Shown one piece after another: positions 37,017-44,646 of a stretch of DNA of 64,000 bases. Below the pieces are notes generated by a model. The model searched no databases, was not told the origin of the DNA, and was given only the letters and a program-made list of their open reading frames with translations. How positions within the stretch are numbered: position 1 is the stretch's first letter; each line of letters opens with the position of its first letter. The DNA comes from Thermoanaerobacteraceae bacterium (GTDB lineage Bacteria; Bacillota; Thermoanaerobacteria; Thermoanaerobacterales; UBA4877): NCBI GenBank assembly GCA_030016635.1, contig JASEJQ010000005.1:16618-80617 (forward strand). The letters are read 5' to 3'. A program made the translations under genes and the position numbers.

Positions 37017-38666
37017 TTATTTATTGCTTTCAACCTTTAAATCCAATGGATTTGTGCTCTTACCTACAAACCTCACAACTAAGTACGTAACTACAGCACC
37101 CAAAATAAGTGAAAGCCAGACTGGAAAGCCAAAGCCTGCAGGTATATAGCCAAATATGCCTGCTATGACAGCCACCGTTATTGCATATGGCATCTGAGTA
37201 GTGACATGGTCCATATGGTCACATGCAGAAGCCATGGAAGAGAGTATGGTCGTATCTGAAATCGGTGAGCAGTGGTCTCCAAATATTGCACCTGCCATAA
37301 CTGAACCCAGTGTGGGAAGTAGTGGAGCGCCAAGGCCATGGGCCAAAGGCAGAGCAAGAGGCATCACAATAGCCATAGTTCCCCATGAGGTACCAGTAGC
37401 AAAAGATATCAGACATCCAGTTACAAAAACCAGCGAAGGAATAAAACCAGGATCTAAATTGCCTGATAGAGCACCTATAAGAAAATCGGCTGCCTTTACA
37501 TCCTGAGTGACCGACCCCAGTGACCAGGCTAAGGTTAGTATTATGGCTGTAATCATCAAAGACTTAGTACCTTCAACAAAAGTGTCAAAGGCCTCGCCTA
37601 TGGTAAATATTTTTTGAGATATACCCATTATCATAGAGACACCTGTAGCTACAACTGCTGCCCAGAGTAGAGCCACACTGGCATCAGCATTTCCAAGGGC
37701 CTCACGTATATTGTCAGCTGTAAACGGCATTTCTGCTCCGCCACCGCTGTACCATAGCCCCCAAAGTCCAACTACAACTAAAACTAAAATAGGAATAACT
37801 GCATTGGATATACGAGGTTTTACTTTATAATCATTTGTTTCTTCTATATCCATCATCGGTTTAGCATTATCAGAAATTACCTTCCCTGTGGTCCTTGCTC
37901 TGACCTCTGCTCTGTACATTGGACCGAAGTCCCGCATCAGGTAAGCCACCAAAAATACAAATAAAAGCATAAACAATCCGTAAAATCTGTATGGTATACT
38001 TGCGACAAATGTGGTATAGGCATTTGCCTCTATTCCTAATGATTGAAAACTGTCATTGATAAGACCAAGCTCATAACCTATCCATGTGGAAATAAAAGCA
38101 ATGTCCGCCACTGGAGCAGCTGTGGCATCCACAATAAAGGAAAGCTTTTCTCTCGAAACCTTCATCTTATCATTTAAAGGTCGCATAGTTGGTCCCACAA
38201 TTAAAGAGTTAGCATAATCATCGAAAAATACCAGAATACCCGCAGCCCATGTAACTATCTGGGCACTGCTAACATTTCTGGCCAGCCTGCTCAATGCATC
38301 AGCTATAGCTTTCATGCCGCCCATCTTTTCTATAATAGCTACCATACCGCCTATGGTCAGTGTAAAGACTAGGATGCCTCCATGCCATGGGTCTGCCACA
38401 GCACTTATCACGTACTTATCCAGCGAATGTAAGAAGCCCTGAAATGGATTCCAGTTGCTCATCATGGTAGCTCCTAAGAATACACCAAGAAAAAGCGACA
38501 GGACCACCTGCTTTGTTAAAAAAGCGAGCACAATTGCAACTAAAGGTGGTAAAAGGGACAATACCCCAAAATTAACGGTAGCAGCCTCCTCACCCTGTGC
38601 AAACACTGGTGTAGCTACTAAGACAAAAATAAGGACCGTGATTAATAAATACAGCTTTTTCTCCAA
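37017..38666 (-). CDS. NhaC family Na+/H+ antiporter
   Basis: A polytopic membrane protein of 549 residues with about 12-13 helices after an apparent N-terminal signal-like helix ('LYLLITVLIFVLVATPVFAQ'). Family traits are 'VFFDDYANSLIVGPTMRPLND' and 'FATGTSWGTMAIVMPLALPL', followed by 'GDHCSPISDTTILSSMASAC'. NhaC-type carriers exchange Na+ (or organic ions such as malate/lactate in MleN) for protons. The exact substrate is open. It has its own upstream region and a shared terminator with lysA. Confidence 0.87.
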   Translation of the reverse strand: MEKKLYLLITVLIFVLVATPVFAQGEEAATVNFGVLSLLPPLVAIVLAFLTKQVVLSLFLGVFLGATMMSNWNPFQGFLHSLDKYVISAVADPWHGGILVFTLTIGGMVAIIEKMGGMKAIADALSRLARNVSSAQIVTWAAGILVFFDDYANSLIVGPTMRPLNDKMKVSREKLSFIVDATAAPVADIAFISTWIGYELGLINDSFQSLGIEANAYTTFVASIPYRFYGLFMLLFVFLVAYLMRDFGPMYRAEVRARTTGKVISDNAKPMMDIEETNDYKVKPRISNAVIPILVLVVVGLWGLWYSGGGAEMPFTADNIREALGNADASVALLWAAVVATGVSMIMGISQKIFTIGEAFDTFVEGTKSLMITAIILTLAWSLGSVTQDVKAADFLIGALSGNLDPGFIPSLVFVTGCLISFATGTSWGTMAIVMPLALPLAHGLGAPLLPTLGSVMAGAIFGDHCSPISDTTILSSMASACDHMDHVTTQMPYAITVAVIAGIFGYIPAGFGFPVWLSLILGAVVTYLVVRFVGKSTNPLDLKVESNK

Positions 38667-38766
38667 AACTTTCCCTCCTTTAATCTTAATATAATAACAT
38701 TCTAAGATAAATTCTACATGAAATGGTTAATTCCTCCTCATTGAACAAAATTTTAATATATTAAAA

Positions 38767-38795
38767 ACCCTCCAGCATTTGATGGAGGGCTTTTT
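38767..38795 (-). terminator. Intrinsic terminator after ctc
   Basis: On the minus strand CCCTCCA pairs with TGGAGGG (loop TCAAATGC) and TTTTTAATA follows; the plus strand also has TTTTTT, so it may work in both directions. Confidence 0.85.
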
Positions 38796-39377
38796 TCAAG
38801 CTTCATTCTGTTCTTCTTCTGACACCTCGGAGGCTCTGGTATATATAACACTTAGTATAACCTCATCAGGGTCTTCCTTTGTTTCAATTCCTTCAGGCAA
38901 TCTAATATCTCTTACAAAAAGCGTATCGCCTATCTTCAGGTTGGAAACATCTACATTTATTTCTTCAGGAAGATTTTGTGGGTAACCAACCAATAAAAGC
39001 TCTCTCAGTTGATGCTGTATTATTCCCCCTTTGCTCTCCACAAGACCCTCACCTGTTACTACTATAGGAACATCCTTTTCAATCTTTTCATTAAATGAGA
39101 CCTGTTGAAAATCCATATGCAAGATCTCTCCTGATACCGGGTCCCTCTGTATTTCCTTTATAATCGCAGAAAATGTAGAACCATTAATTATCAGGTTGCA
39201 TATTGAGCTTCCACCATGGCGCGCCAGTATGTTGGTAGCATCTTTCTCGCTTACACAGATTGGCGTACTGCTAACATTTTTGCCGTATAGTACAGCAGGT
39301 ATTTTTCCTTCCCTTCTGAGGTTTAAATTGTAATTCTTTCCCGGTTTCCTGGTATAGGCATTAATATCAACCGCCAT
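38796..39377 (-). CDS. ctc: 50S ribosomal protein L25/Ctc
   Basis: The N-terminal L25 5S-rRNA-binding domain (1-90, 'GKIPAVLYGKNVSSTPICV') and the C-terminal TL5-like beta domain (95-185, 'DVPIVVTGEGLVESKGGIIQ') are both visible. Ctc binds 5S rRNA and is stress-induced in Bacillus. At 193 residues with an acidic tail ('SEVSEEEQNEA') it has the normal Firmicute length. It stands alone with its own terminator. Confidence 0.93.
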   Translation of the reverse strand: MAVDINAYTRKPGKNYNLNLRREGKIPAVLYGKNVSSTPICVSEKDATNILARHGGSSICNLIINGSTFSAIIKEIQRDPVSGEILHMDFQQVSFNEKIEKDVPIVVTGEGLVESKGGIIQHQLRELLLVGYPQNLPEEINVDVSNLKIGDTLFVRDIRLPEGIETKEDPDEVILSVIYTRASEVSEEEQNEA

Positions 39378-39577
39378 ATGTATCCCTCCCTTGTTTTTCT
39401 TTTATATATAATTATAACACTTTATCTATTATTTCTACAAATAATATTCTGTAACAATAATTTTTAAATTATAGCTCCATTAAAATTTTTTAATAAAAAA
39501 TTTCTAATTTTTTCAGAAGGATTTTTTATATCTATATCGAATAATAATTAATCAAATGTGTATATACCTTAATCAGT

Positions 39578-39677
39578 TCACGTGGAAGGATACCTAGGGT
39601 TCCGGCATGTATTGCGTCTGTGACCGAGCGGTATCATAATACACCGTAGGTACAAAAGACCATCGGCAAGTTCCACT
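39578..39677 (+). ncRNA. ykkC-family riboswitch, probably the ppGpp-type (subtype 2a)
   Basis: The core TACCTAGGGTTCCG (39591-39604) and GACCGAGCGGTATC (39622-39635), followed by ACACCGTAGGTAC (39641-39653), fits the ykkC aptamer class. GATAC (39589-39593) pairs with GTATC (39631-39635). The closing P1 stem would be GTGGAA (39582-39587) with TTCCAC (39671-39676). Subtype 2a members sense ppGpp and often precede branched-chain amino acid genes, as here (livJHMG). The subtype is inferred from context and not from a covariance model. The remainder of the 413-bp gap (39378-39577) is AT-rich and must hold the promoter. Confidence 0.78.
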
Positions 39678-39698
39678 CATAGTGGGGCTTGTTTTTTT
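39668..39698 (+). terminator. Expression-platform terminator of the ykkC riboswitch
   Basis: AAGTTCCACT pairs along its full length (with two G-T pairs) with AGTGGGGCTT around CAT, and GTTTTTTTAT follows. Its 5' arm contains TTCCAC, the same bases needed for aptamer P1, so ligand-bound aptamer and terminator exclude each other. This predicts an ON switch. Confidence 0.85.
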
Positions 39699-39790
39699 AT
39701 ACTTTAAAGGGGGTGATTGCCAAAATCGACATTTATATTATTAAAGTGCTTTTACTTAATATTAAATCAAAAAAAATTGGGGGAATAAGA

Positions 39791-40966
39791 ATGGGTAAAA
39801 GATTTTATCTTGCTCTGGCAATGGTTTTGGTAGTCGCCTTGCTCGTGAGTGCATGCGGAGGCAGTCAAACTCAGCAGAGTTCGCAGCCGGCGCAACAGAA
39901 CAGCAGTAGTCAGAAATCAGAAAGTAAAGGACCTTTAAAGCTTGGTATGGTAGGCCCGTTGACAGGCAATACAGCCACGTACGGTACCAGCGTAAAAAAT
40001 GGTGTTGAGATAGCAGTAGATGAGTTTAACGCCAATGGCGGATATAACGGTCAGACAGTAGAACTTGTTGCAGAGGACAGCCGTGGTGATCAGACAGAAG
40101 CCAGCAACGCAACAAGGAAGCTCATAGAACAGGATAAGGTGTTTGCCATTGTTGGTGCGGTTTTAAGCAGTGAGACACTAACTGCGGCACCAACAGCCAA
40201 TGATGCCGGTATACCAATGATAAGCCCTTCAGCTACAGCTCCAGGGGTACCAGAGGTAGGACCATATATTTTCAGAAACTGTATTGCAGATAATGTCCAG
40301 GCAGCTCAGATGGCTGAATATGCGGCTAAAGAGCTTGGTTTAAAGAAATTTGCAGTTATGTATACAAACAATGACTACGGCCTGGCCCTTAAGAACGCCT
40401 TTACAAATACAGCTCAAAACCTGGGTGAGGTAGTGGGTGTAGAAGCATATATGGATGGTGACAACGACTTCAGGGCCCAGCTTTCAAAACTGAAGCAGCA
40501 AAACCCCGATGCCCTCTATATAGGTGGCTACTATACAGAGGCAGCCAAGATAGCACAGCAGGCAAAGCAGCAGGGACTTGACAAGGTTGTAATACTGGGT
40601 GGTGACGGTTTCTATTCACCACAACTTGTTGAGCTGGGTGGAGATGCGGTAGAAGGTGCTGTATTTACCGCAGGGTTCTTCTCTGGTGACACTGCAGATC
40701 CTGTGCAGAGATTCGTGTCAGCTTACAAGGCCAAGTTCAATGCTGAACCTGATATGTTTGCAGCTCAGGCCTATGATGCTGCAAATATAGTATTAACCGC
40801 TTTAAAGGCAGCTGGTCCTGATTCAAAGGCTATTATGGAAAAAATGGCTGCTACCAAGGATTTCCCTGGCATCACCGGTACCACATCCTTTGATGAGCAG
40901 GGCGATGCTGTAAAACAGGTATTAATCCTGAAGGTTGAAAACGGCAAATTCAATAAGTTGAGATAA
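39791..40966 (+). CDS. livJ: Branched-chain amino acid ABC transporter substrate-binding lipoprotein
   Basis: A lipoprotein signal peptide with lipobox 'LVSAC' (Cys at about residue 19) is followed by a Ser/Gln-rich linker and a Leu/Ile/Val-binding periplasmic fold ('LKLGMVGPLTGNTATYGTSV'). The ATG at 39791 has GGGGGAATAAG upstream; a longer open frame to 39689 would include the terminator and has no support. It is controlled by the ykkC-class riboswitch. It is the receptor for the livH-livM-livG permease downstream. Confidence 0.93.
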   Translation: MGKRFYLALAMVLVVALLVSACGGSQTQQSSQPAQQNSSSQKSESKGPLKLGMVGPLTGNTATYGTSVKNGVEIAVDEFNANGGYNGQTVELVAEDSRGDQTEASNATRKLIEQDKVFAIVGAVLSSETLTAAPTANDAGIPMISPSATAPGVPEVGPYIFRNCIADNVQAAQMAEYAAKELGLKKFAVMYTNNDYGLALKNAFTNTAQNLGEVVGVEAYMDGDNDFRAQLSKLKQQNPDALYIGGYYTEAAKIAQQAKQQGLDKVVILGGDGFYSPQLVELGGDAVEGAVFTAGFFSGDTADPVQRFVSAYKAKFNAEPDMFAAQAYDAANIVLTALKAAGPDSKAIMEKMAATKDFPGITGTTSFDEQGDAVKQVLILKVENGKFNKLR

Positions 40967-40976
40967 AATATATGAT

Positions 40977-41020
40977 TTATTATGGACAGGGGCATCCATC
41001 TCTGTCCATAAAATCATTTT
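40977..41020 (+). terminator. Probable terminator or attenuator after livJ
   Basis: TTATGGACAG pairs with CTGTCCATAA around a 12-base loop, and AATCATTTTTG follows. It could cause higher livJ than livHMG output, as is usual for binding proteins. Confidence 0.65.
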
Positions 41021-41027
41021 TGAACCC

Positions 41028-41265
41028 GCTGTAAAAGTTTATTACATGTATGACAATAACATCCCGGCCCCTGAGCGCTCGTCTTGATACTCTAAAATTC
41101 GTGTCTTCATTCCGCCGGGTACGCCTCCATTCGGCGTCCTTGCCTTAAGGTCGGCCTCTTAAGTCCATGCCAGATGTTCCGGCTGCATTTGCCACTCATT
41201 AAGAGCATCATGGACTCACTATAAGGATGCTCTGGATGTTATATGCCATACTTAGTAATTTATTT
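41028..41265 (+). repeat. Full-length dispersed palindromic element, copy F
   Basis: The left arm ATGACAATAACATCC and right arm GGATGTTATATGCCAT form the terminal inverted repeat; relative to copy D both arms changed together. The core CGGGTACGCCTCCATTCGGC is nearly identical to D and G, but the second hairpin has lost its 5' arm (CTTAAG instead of CTGGCG). It fills most of the 328-bp gap between livJ and livH; no other gene is seen there. Confidence 0.85.
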
Positions 41266-41294
41266 CAGTTAAACCATTTTTAAGAGGTGATTTA

Positions 41295-42164
41295 ATGTTC
41301 TTCGATCAGTTGATAAACAGCCTTACACTGGGCAGCACCTATGCCCTGATAGCACTGGGATATACCATGGTATATGGGATACTTCAATTGATAAATTTTG
41401 CTCATGGTGAGATATACATGACAGGGGCGTTTATAGGACTTATCATGGTGAGTTATTTTCATCTTCCCTTTTATATAGCATTCATCATAGCCATGGCTGG
41501 CTCTGCTGCTTTAGGGGTATGCGTGGAAAAGATAGCCTATAAGCCGCTCAGGGAATCTCCCCGGCTTACCCTGCTTATAAGTGCCATAGGCATGTCAATA
41601 TTCTTGCAAAACTCAGCACTTATTATAGCCGGTCCTGCGGCCAGGCCGTTTTCCAAGAATATAGACTACAGCAGCTTTACCATAGGCAGCATACACATAT
41701 CTATGCTGCAAATAACCATAATAGCTGTCTCTATACTTATGATGCTTGGCCTTCATTTTCTCATAATGAGGACAAAGATAGGCAAGGCCATGAGAGCCAC
41801 ATCCTATGACCAATCTGCAGCTAAACTCATGGGAATAGACATAGATAATGTTATCTCGGCTACCTTTGCACTTGGGTCTGCCCTTGGTGCAGCCGCTGGT
41901 GTATTGATAGGTCTCTATTTCAACTCTGTAGACCCAATGATGGGTGCCATGCCGGGCCTGAAGGGTTTTATAGCAGCTGTGGTAGGCGGTATAGGCAATA
42001 TACCCGGCGCTGTACTGGGCGGTCTTCTCCTTGGTGGCGCAGAGGTATTTGGCACCATATATCTATCATCATATAAAGATGCTATTGCATTTACCCTCCT
42101 GATTGTAATACTGCTTTTAAAGCCTTCCGGTCTGATGGGCAGTACAGTCAGAGAAAAGGTATAG
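41295..42164 (+). CDS. livH: Branched-chain amino acid ABC permease LivH
   Basis: A membrane permease of 289 residues with about eight helices and the family motifs 'GYTMVYGILQLINFAHGEIY' at the N-terminus and 'FIAAVVGGIGNIPGAVLGGLLLG' near the C-terminus (EAA-like loop). It forms the channel with LivM. AAGAGGTGA precedes the ATG. Confidence 0.94.
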   Translation: MFFDQLINSLTLGSTYALIALGYTMVYGILQLINFAHGEIYMTGAFIGLIMVSYFHLPFYIAFIIAMAGSAALGVCVEKIAYKPLRESPRLTLLISAIGMSIFLQNSALIIAGPAARPFSKNIDYSSFTIGSIHISMLQITIIAVSILMMLGLHFLIMRTKIGKAMRATSYDQSAAKLMGIDIDNVISATFALGSALGAAAGVLIGLYFNSVDPMMGAMPGLKGFIAAVVGGIGNIPGAVLGGLLLGGAEVFGTIYLSSYKDAIAFTLLIVILLLKPSGLMGSTVREKV

Positions 42165-42177
42165 GAGGGGCTGAGTA

Positions 42178-43074
42178 ATGAGTGGTTATTATTCACAGAT
42201 TATTATTATAACGGGCATAAATATACTGCTGGCCATGGGGTTAAACCTGATAACCGGATATACAGGCCAGCTTTCTTTGGGTCATGCCACATTTATGGGC
42301 ATAGGTGCCTATACCTCATCCCTTTTGACAAAGGCCGGACTTCCATTTTATATCTCCCTCTTAGCAGGAGTTCTTATTGCATCCCTCTTTGGCCTGGCCA
42401 TAGGCATGCCTACCCTAAGGCTCAGAGGCGACTACCTTGCCATTGCCACTCTTGGGTTCGGTGAAATAGTAAGGACTTTCTTAAACAACCTGAGTATAAC
42501 CGGTGGACCCAATGGTATAAGGGCCATACCATTAAAGACAGACCTTACAACTGTTATCATACTCACAGCGGTATGTTTTTATCTTTTATACAGGCTCCAA
42601 TCATCAAGGCTTGGAAAGGTGATGAGGGCAATAGGCCAGGATGAGATTGCCTCTGAGGCTACCGGCGTAAACTCCTCCTATTATAAAATCATGGCATTCG
42701 TAATAGGAGCTGGCCTGGCAGGTATGGCAGGAGGCCTCTATGCCCATTATTTCAGGTATATAAACCCTGCGAACTTTACATTTAATAAGTCTATAGAAAT
42801 ACTTTGTATGGTCGTATTAGGAGGTCTGGGTAACCCATTCGGGCCGGTTGTGGGCGGAGTAATCATCAGTATCCTTCCCGAGGCTTTGAGGAACATATCT
42901 CCCGTGGTTTCTCAATACAGGATGGTACTCTATGGGGTGATATTGATTGTGATGATGATAATAAGGCCGCAAGGCATACTTGGCGGGAACGGCTTATTCA
43001 TCAACGCAAATCGTAAAGGAAATTTTAAAATCTTCAGATCGGTCAAGGGAGCTGTCAAAAATGCGGATTCTTAA
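42178..43074 (+). CDS. livM: Branched-chain amino acid ABC permease LivM
   Basis: The second permease subunit, 298 residues, with 'MGLNLITGYTGQLSLGHATFMGIG' and the EAA-like loop 'VLGGLGNPFGPVVGGVIISI'. It lies 13 bp after livH with ATAGGAGGGG as ribosome binding site, and overlaps livG by 14 bp, so the three are translationally linked. Confidence 0.94.
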   Translation: MSGYYSQIIIITGINILLAMGLNLITGYTGQLSLGHATFMGIGAYTSSLLTKAGLPFYISLLAGVLIASLFGLAIGMPTLRLRGDYLAIATLGFGEIVRTFLNNLSITGGPNGIRAIPLKTDLTTVIILTAVCFYLLYRLQSSRLGKVMRAIGQDEIASEATGVNSSYYKIMAFVIGAGLAGMAGGLYAHYFRYINPANFTFNKSIEILCMVVLGGLGNPFGPVVGGVIISILPEALRNISPVVSQYRMVLYGVILIVMMIIRPQGILGGNGLFINANRKGNFKIFRSVKGAVKNADS

Positions 43075-43813
43075 AGGAAGTAAATTAACCATGAAATTTG
43101 GTGGGCTTAAGGCGGTAAACAGTGTTGACTTCCACCTGGACAATGGCGAAATATTAAGCCTCATAGGCCCCAATGGTGCCGGCAAGACTACCCTCTTTAA
43201 TCTCTTAACCGGCATCTATACTCCTACTGAAGGAAATATCTATATGGACGAAAAGGATATAACCGGCTCAAAACCTTATAGTATTGCCTCCATGGGCATC
43301 ACCAGGACATTTCAGAATATCAGGCTGTTTTCAGATATGAGCGTGGAAGATAATATAATGATGGGGCTTCACAGCAGGATAGGCGCGCCGTTTTTGGGGA
43401 GTATTATACCTACCCCATCCTCCATTAAGGCAAACCGATTCGCAAAGGAAAGGTTGGACTGGGTTTTAAACTATCTTGGACTATACAGCCTGCGGAAAGA
43501 AAAGGCAAAAAACCTTCCCTATGGCCTTCAGAGGAGGCTGGAAATAGGGCGAGCTATAGCCCCAGAGCCAGAGGTACTCCTCCTGGATGAGCCTGCTGCT
43601 GGTATGAACCCCCAGGAAACCAATGAACTCATGGGACTTATCCATGACCTGAGAAATAAAGGCATTACAATCCTGCTGATTGAGCATGACATGAAGCTGG
43701 TCATGGGTATATCCGATAGGGTCATGGTATTGAATTATGGTGAAAAGATTGCTGATGGGAAACCGGAAGAGGTAAAGCAAAATCCGGAGGTAATAAAGGC
43801 TTACCTGGGCTAA
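43061..43813 (+). CDS. livG: Branched-chain amino acid ABC transporter ATPase LivG
   Basis: An ABC ATPase of 250 residues with Walker A 'GPNGAGKTTLFNLLTG', Q-loop region 'TFQNIRLFSDMSVEDN', signature-equivalent 'LPYGLQRRLEIGRAI' and 'VLLLDEPAAGMNPQE', typical of LivG. The start at 43061 has AAGGGAG upstream. The usual partner ATPase LivF is not encoded next to it; a repeat element begins a few bases after the stop. Confidence 0.93.
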   Translation: MRILKGSKLTMKFGGLKAVNSVDFHLDNGEILSLIGPNGAGKTTLFNLLTGIYTPTEGNIYMDEKDITGSKPYSIASMGITRTFQNIRLFSDMSVEDNIMMGLHSRIGAPFLGSIIPTPSSIKANRFAKERLDWVLNYLGLYSLRKEKAKNLPYGLQRRLEIGRAIAPEPEVLLLDEPAAGMNPQETNELMGLIHDLRNKGITILLIEHDMKLVMGISDRVMVLNYGEKIADGKPEEVKQNPEVIKAYLG

Positions 43814-43825
43814 AATTAATTTGGA

Positions 43826-44072
43826 TTTAAGAAGTCTTTATTAGCATGCAAGCAGCATCCATGTGCCTGATCGCTCGTCCTGATACTCTAATATTTGCCA
43901 CTGCATTTCGCAGGGTACGCCTCCATTCGGCGTCACAAGCCTTAAGATCGGCTCATCTGGCGTCCTTGCCAGATGCCCCTGCTCCACTTGTTGCAAATCC
44001 AAGAGTATCATGGACTCTCTTTAAGGCCACATTTGATGCTGCATGTCATGCTCTAAAGTCTAAATTTGTTAA
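43826..44072 (+). repeat. Full-length dispersed palindromic element, copy G
   Basis: The left arm GCATGCAAGCAGCATCC and right arm GATGCTGCATGTCATGC form the terminal inverted repeat. Inner pairing GATACTCT / AGAGTATC and the hairpin CATCTGGC-GTCCTT-GCCAGATG are perfect. It occupies most of the 344-bp gap between livG and mogA, where livF would be expected. No coding frame of note. Confidence 0.85.
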
Positions 44073-44157
44073 AAACATATTCATCTCGTAATATATTTTC
44101 GTTACTCTAAGAAGGATTTTATCAATTTTTGTCAAAATATATAACGAGGTGAATTTC

Positions 44158-44646
44158 ATGATAAAGGTCGGAATAATAACAATAAGCGATAAGGGTTCAA
44201 AGGGTGAAAGGGTGGACGAGAGCGGCCCTGCTATAAGGGAAATGGTTTCATCCATTAGCGGGGAGGTCTTAGACTATATAATAGTACCGGATGAGGTAGA
44301 TAGGATACAGGCTGAGATAATACGTATGGTGGATGGGAAGCATCTGGACCTGGTACTTACAACCGGTGGGACCGGCCTTTCCCCAAGGGATGTCACACCG
44401 GAGGCCACAAGGGGTGTGATAGAAAAAGAGATACCCGGCCTTACTGAAGCCATGAGGATGAAGACCATGGAGAAGGCACCCACTGCAATCCTGTCGAGGG
44501 CTGTGGCTGGGACGAGGAATGGGTCTATTATTGTAAACCTGCCTGGAAGTGTAAGGGCTGTAAGAGAAAATCTTGAAATTATATTGCCTGTACTTCCTCA
44601 CGGTTTAGAAATACTGCAGGGCAGGATGGGAGACCATACAAAATGA
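44158..44646 (+). CDS. mogA: Molybdopterin adenylyltransferase MogA/MoaB family
   Basis: The protein adenylates molybdopterin before metal insertion. Family motifs are 'VGIITISDKGSKGERVDESG' at residues 3-22, 'LVLTTGGTGLSPRDVTPEAT' (molybdopterin binding) and 'IIVNLPGSVRAVRENLE'. The ATG at 44158 has GAGGTGAATTTC upstream. In this organism the cofactor would serve the tungsten/molybdenum aldehyde oxidoreductase encoded at 60398-62272. Its stop overlaps the FtsA-like gene by 4 bp (ATGA). Confidence 0.92.
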   Translation: MIKVGIITISDKGSKGERVDESGPAIREMVSSISGEVLDYIIVPDEVDRIQAEIIRMVDGKHLDLVLTTGGTGLSPRDVTPEATRGVIEKEIPGLTEAMRMKTMEKAPTAILSRAVAGTRNGSIIVNLPGSVRAVRENLEIILPVLPHGLEILQGRMGDHTK

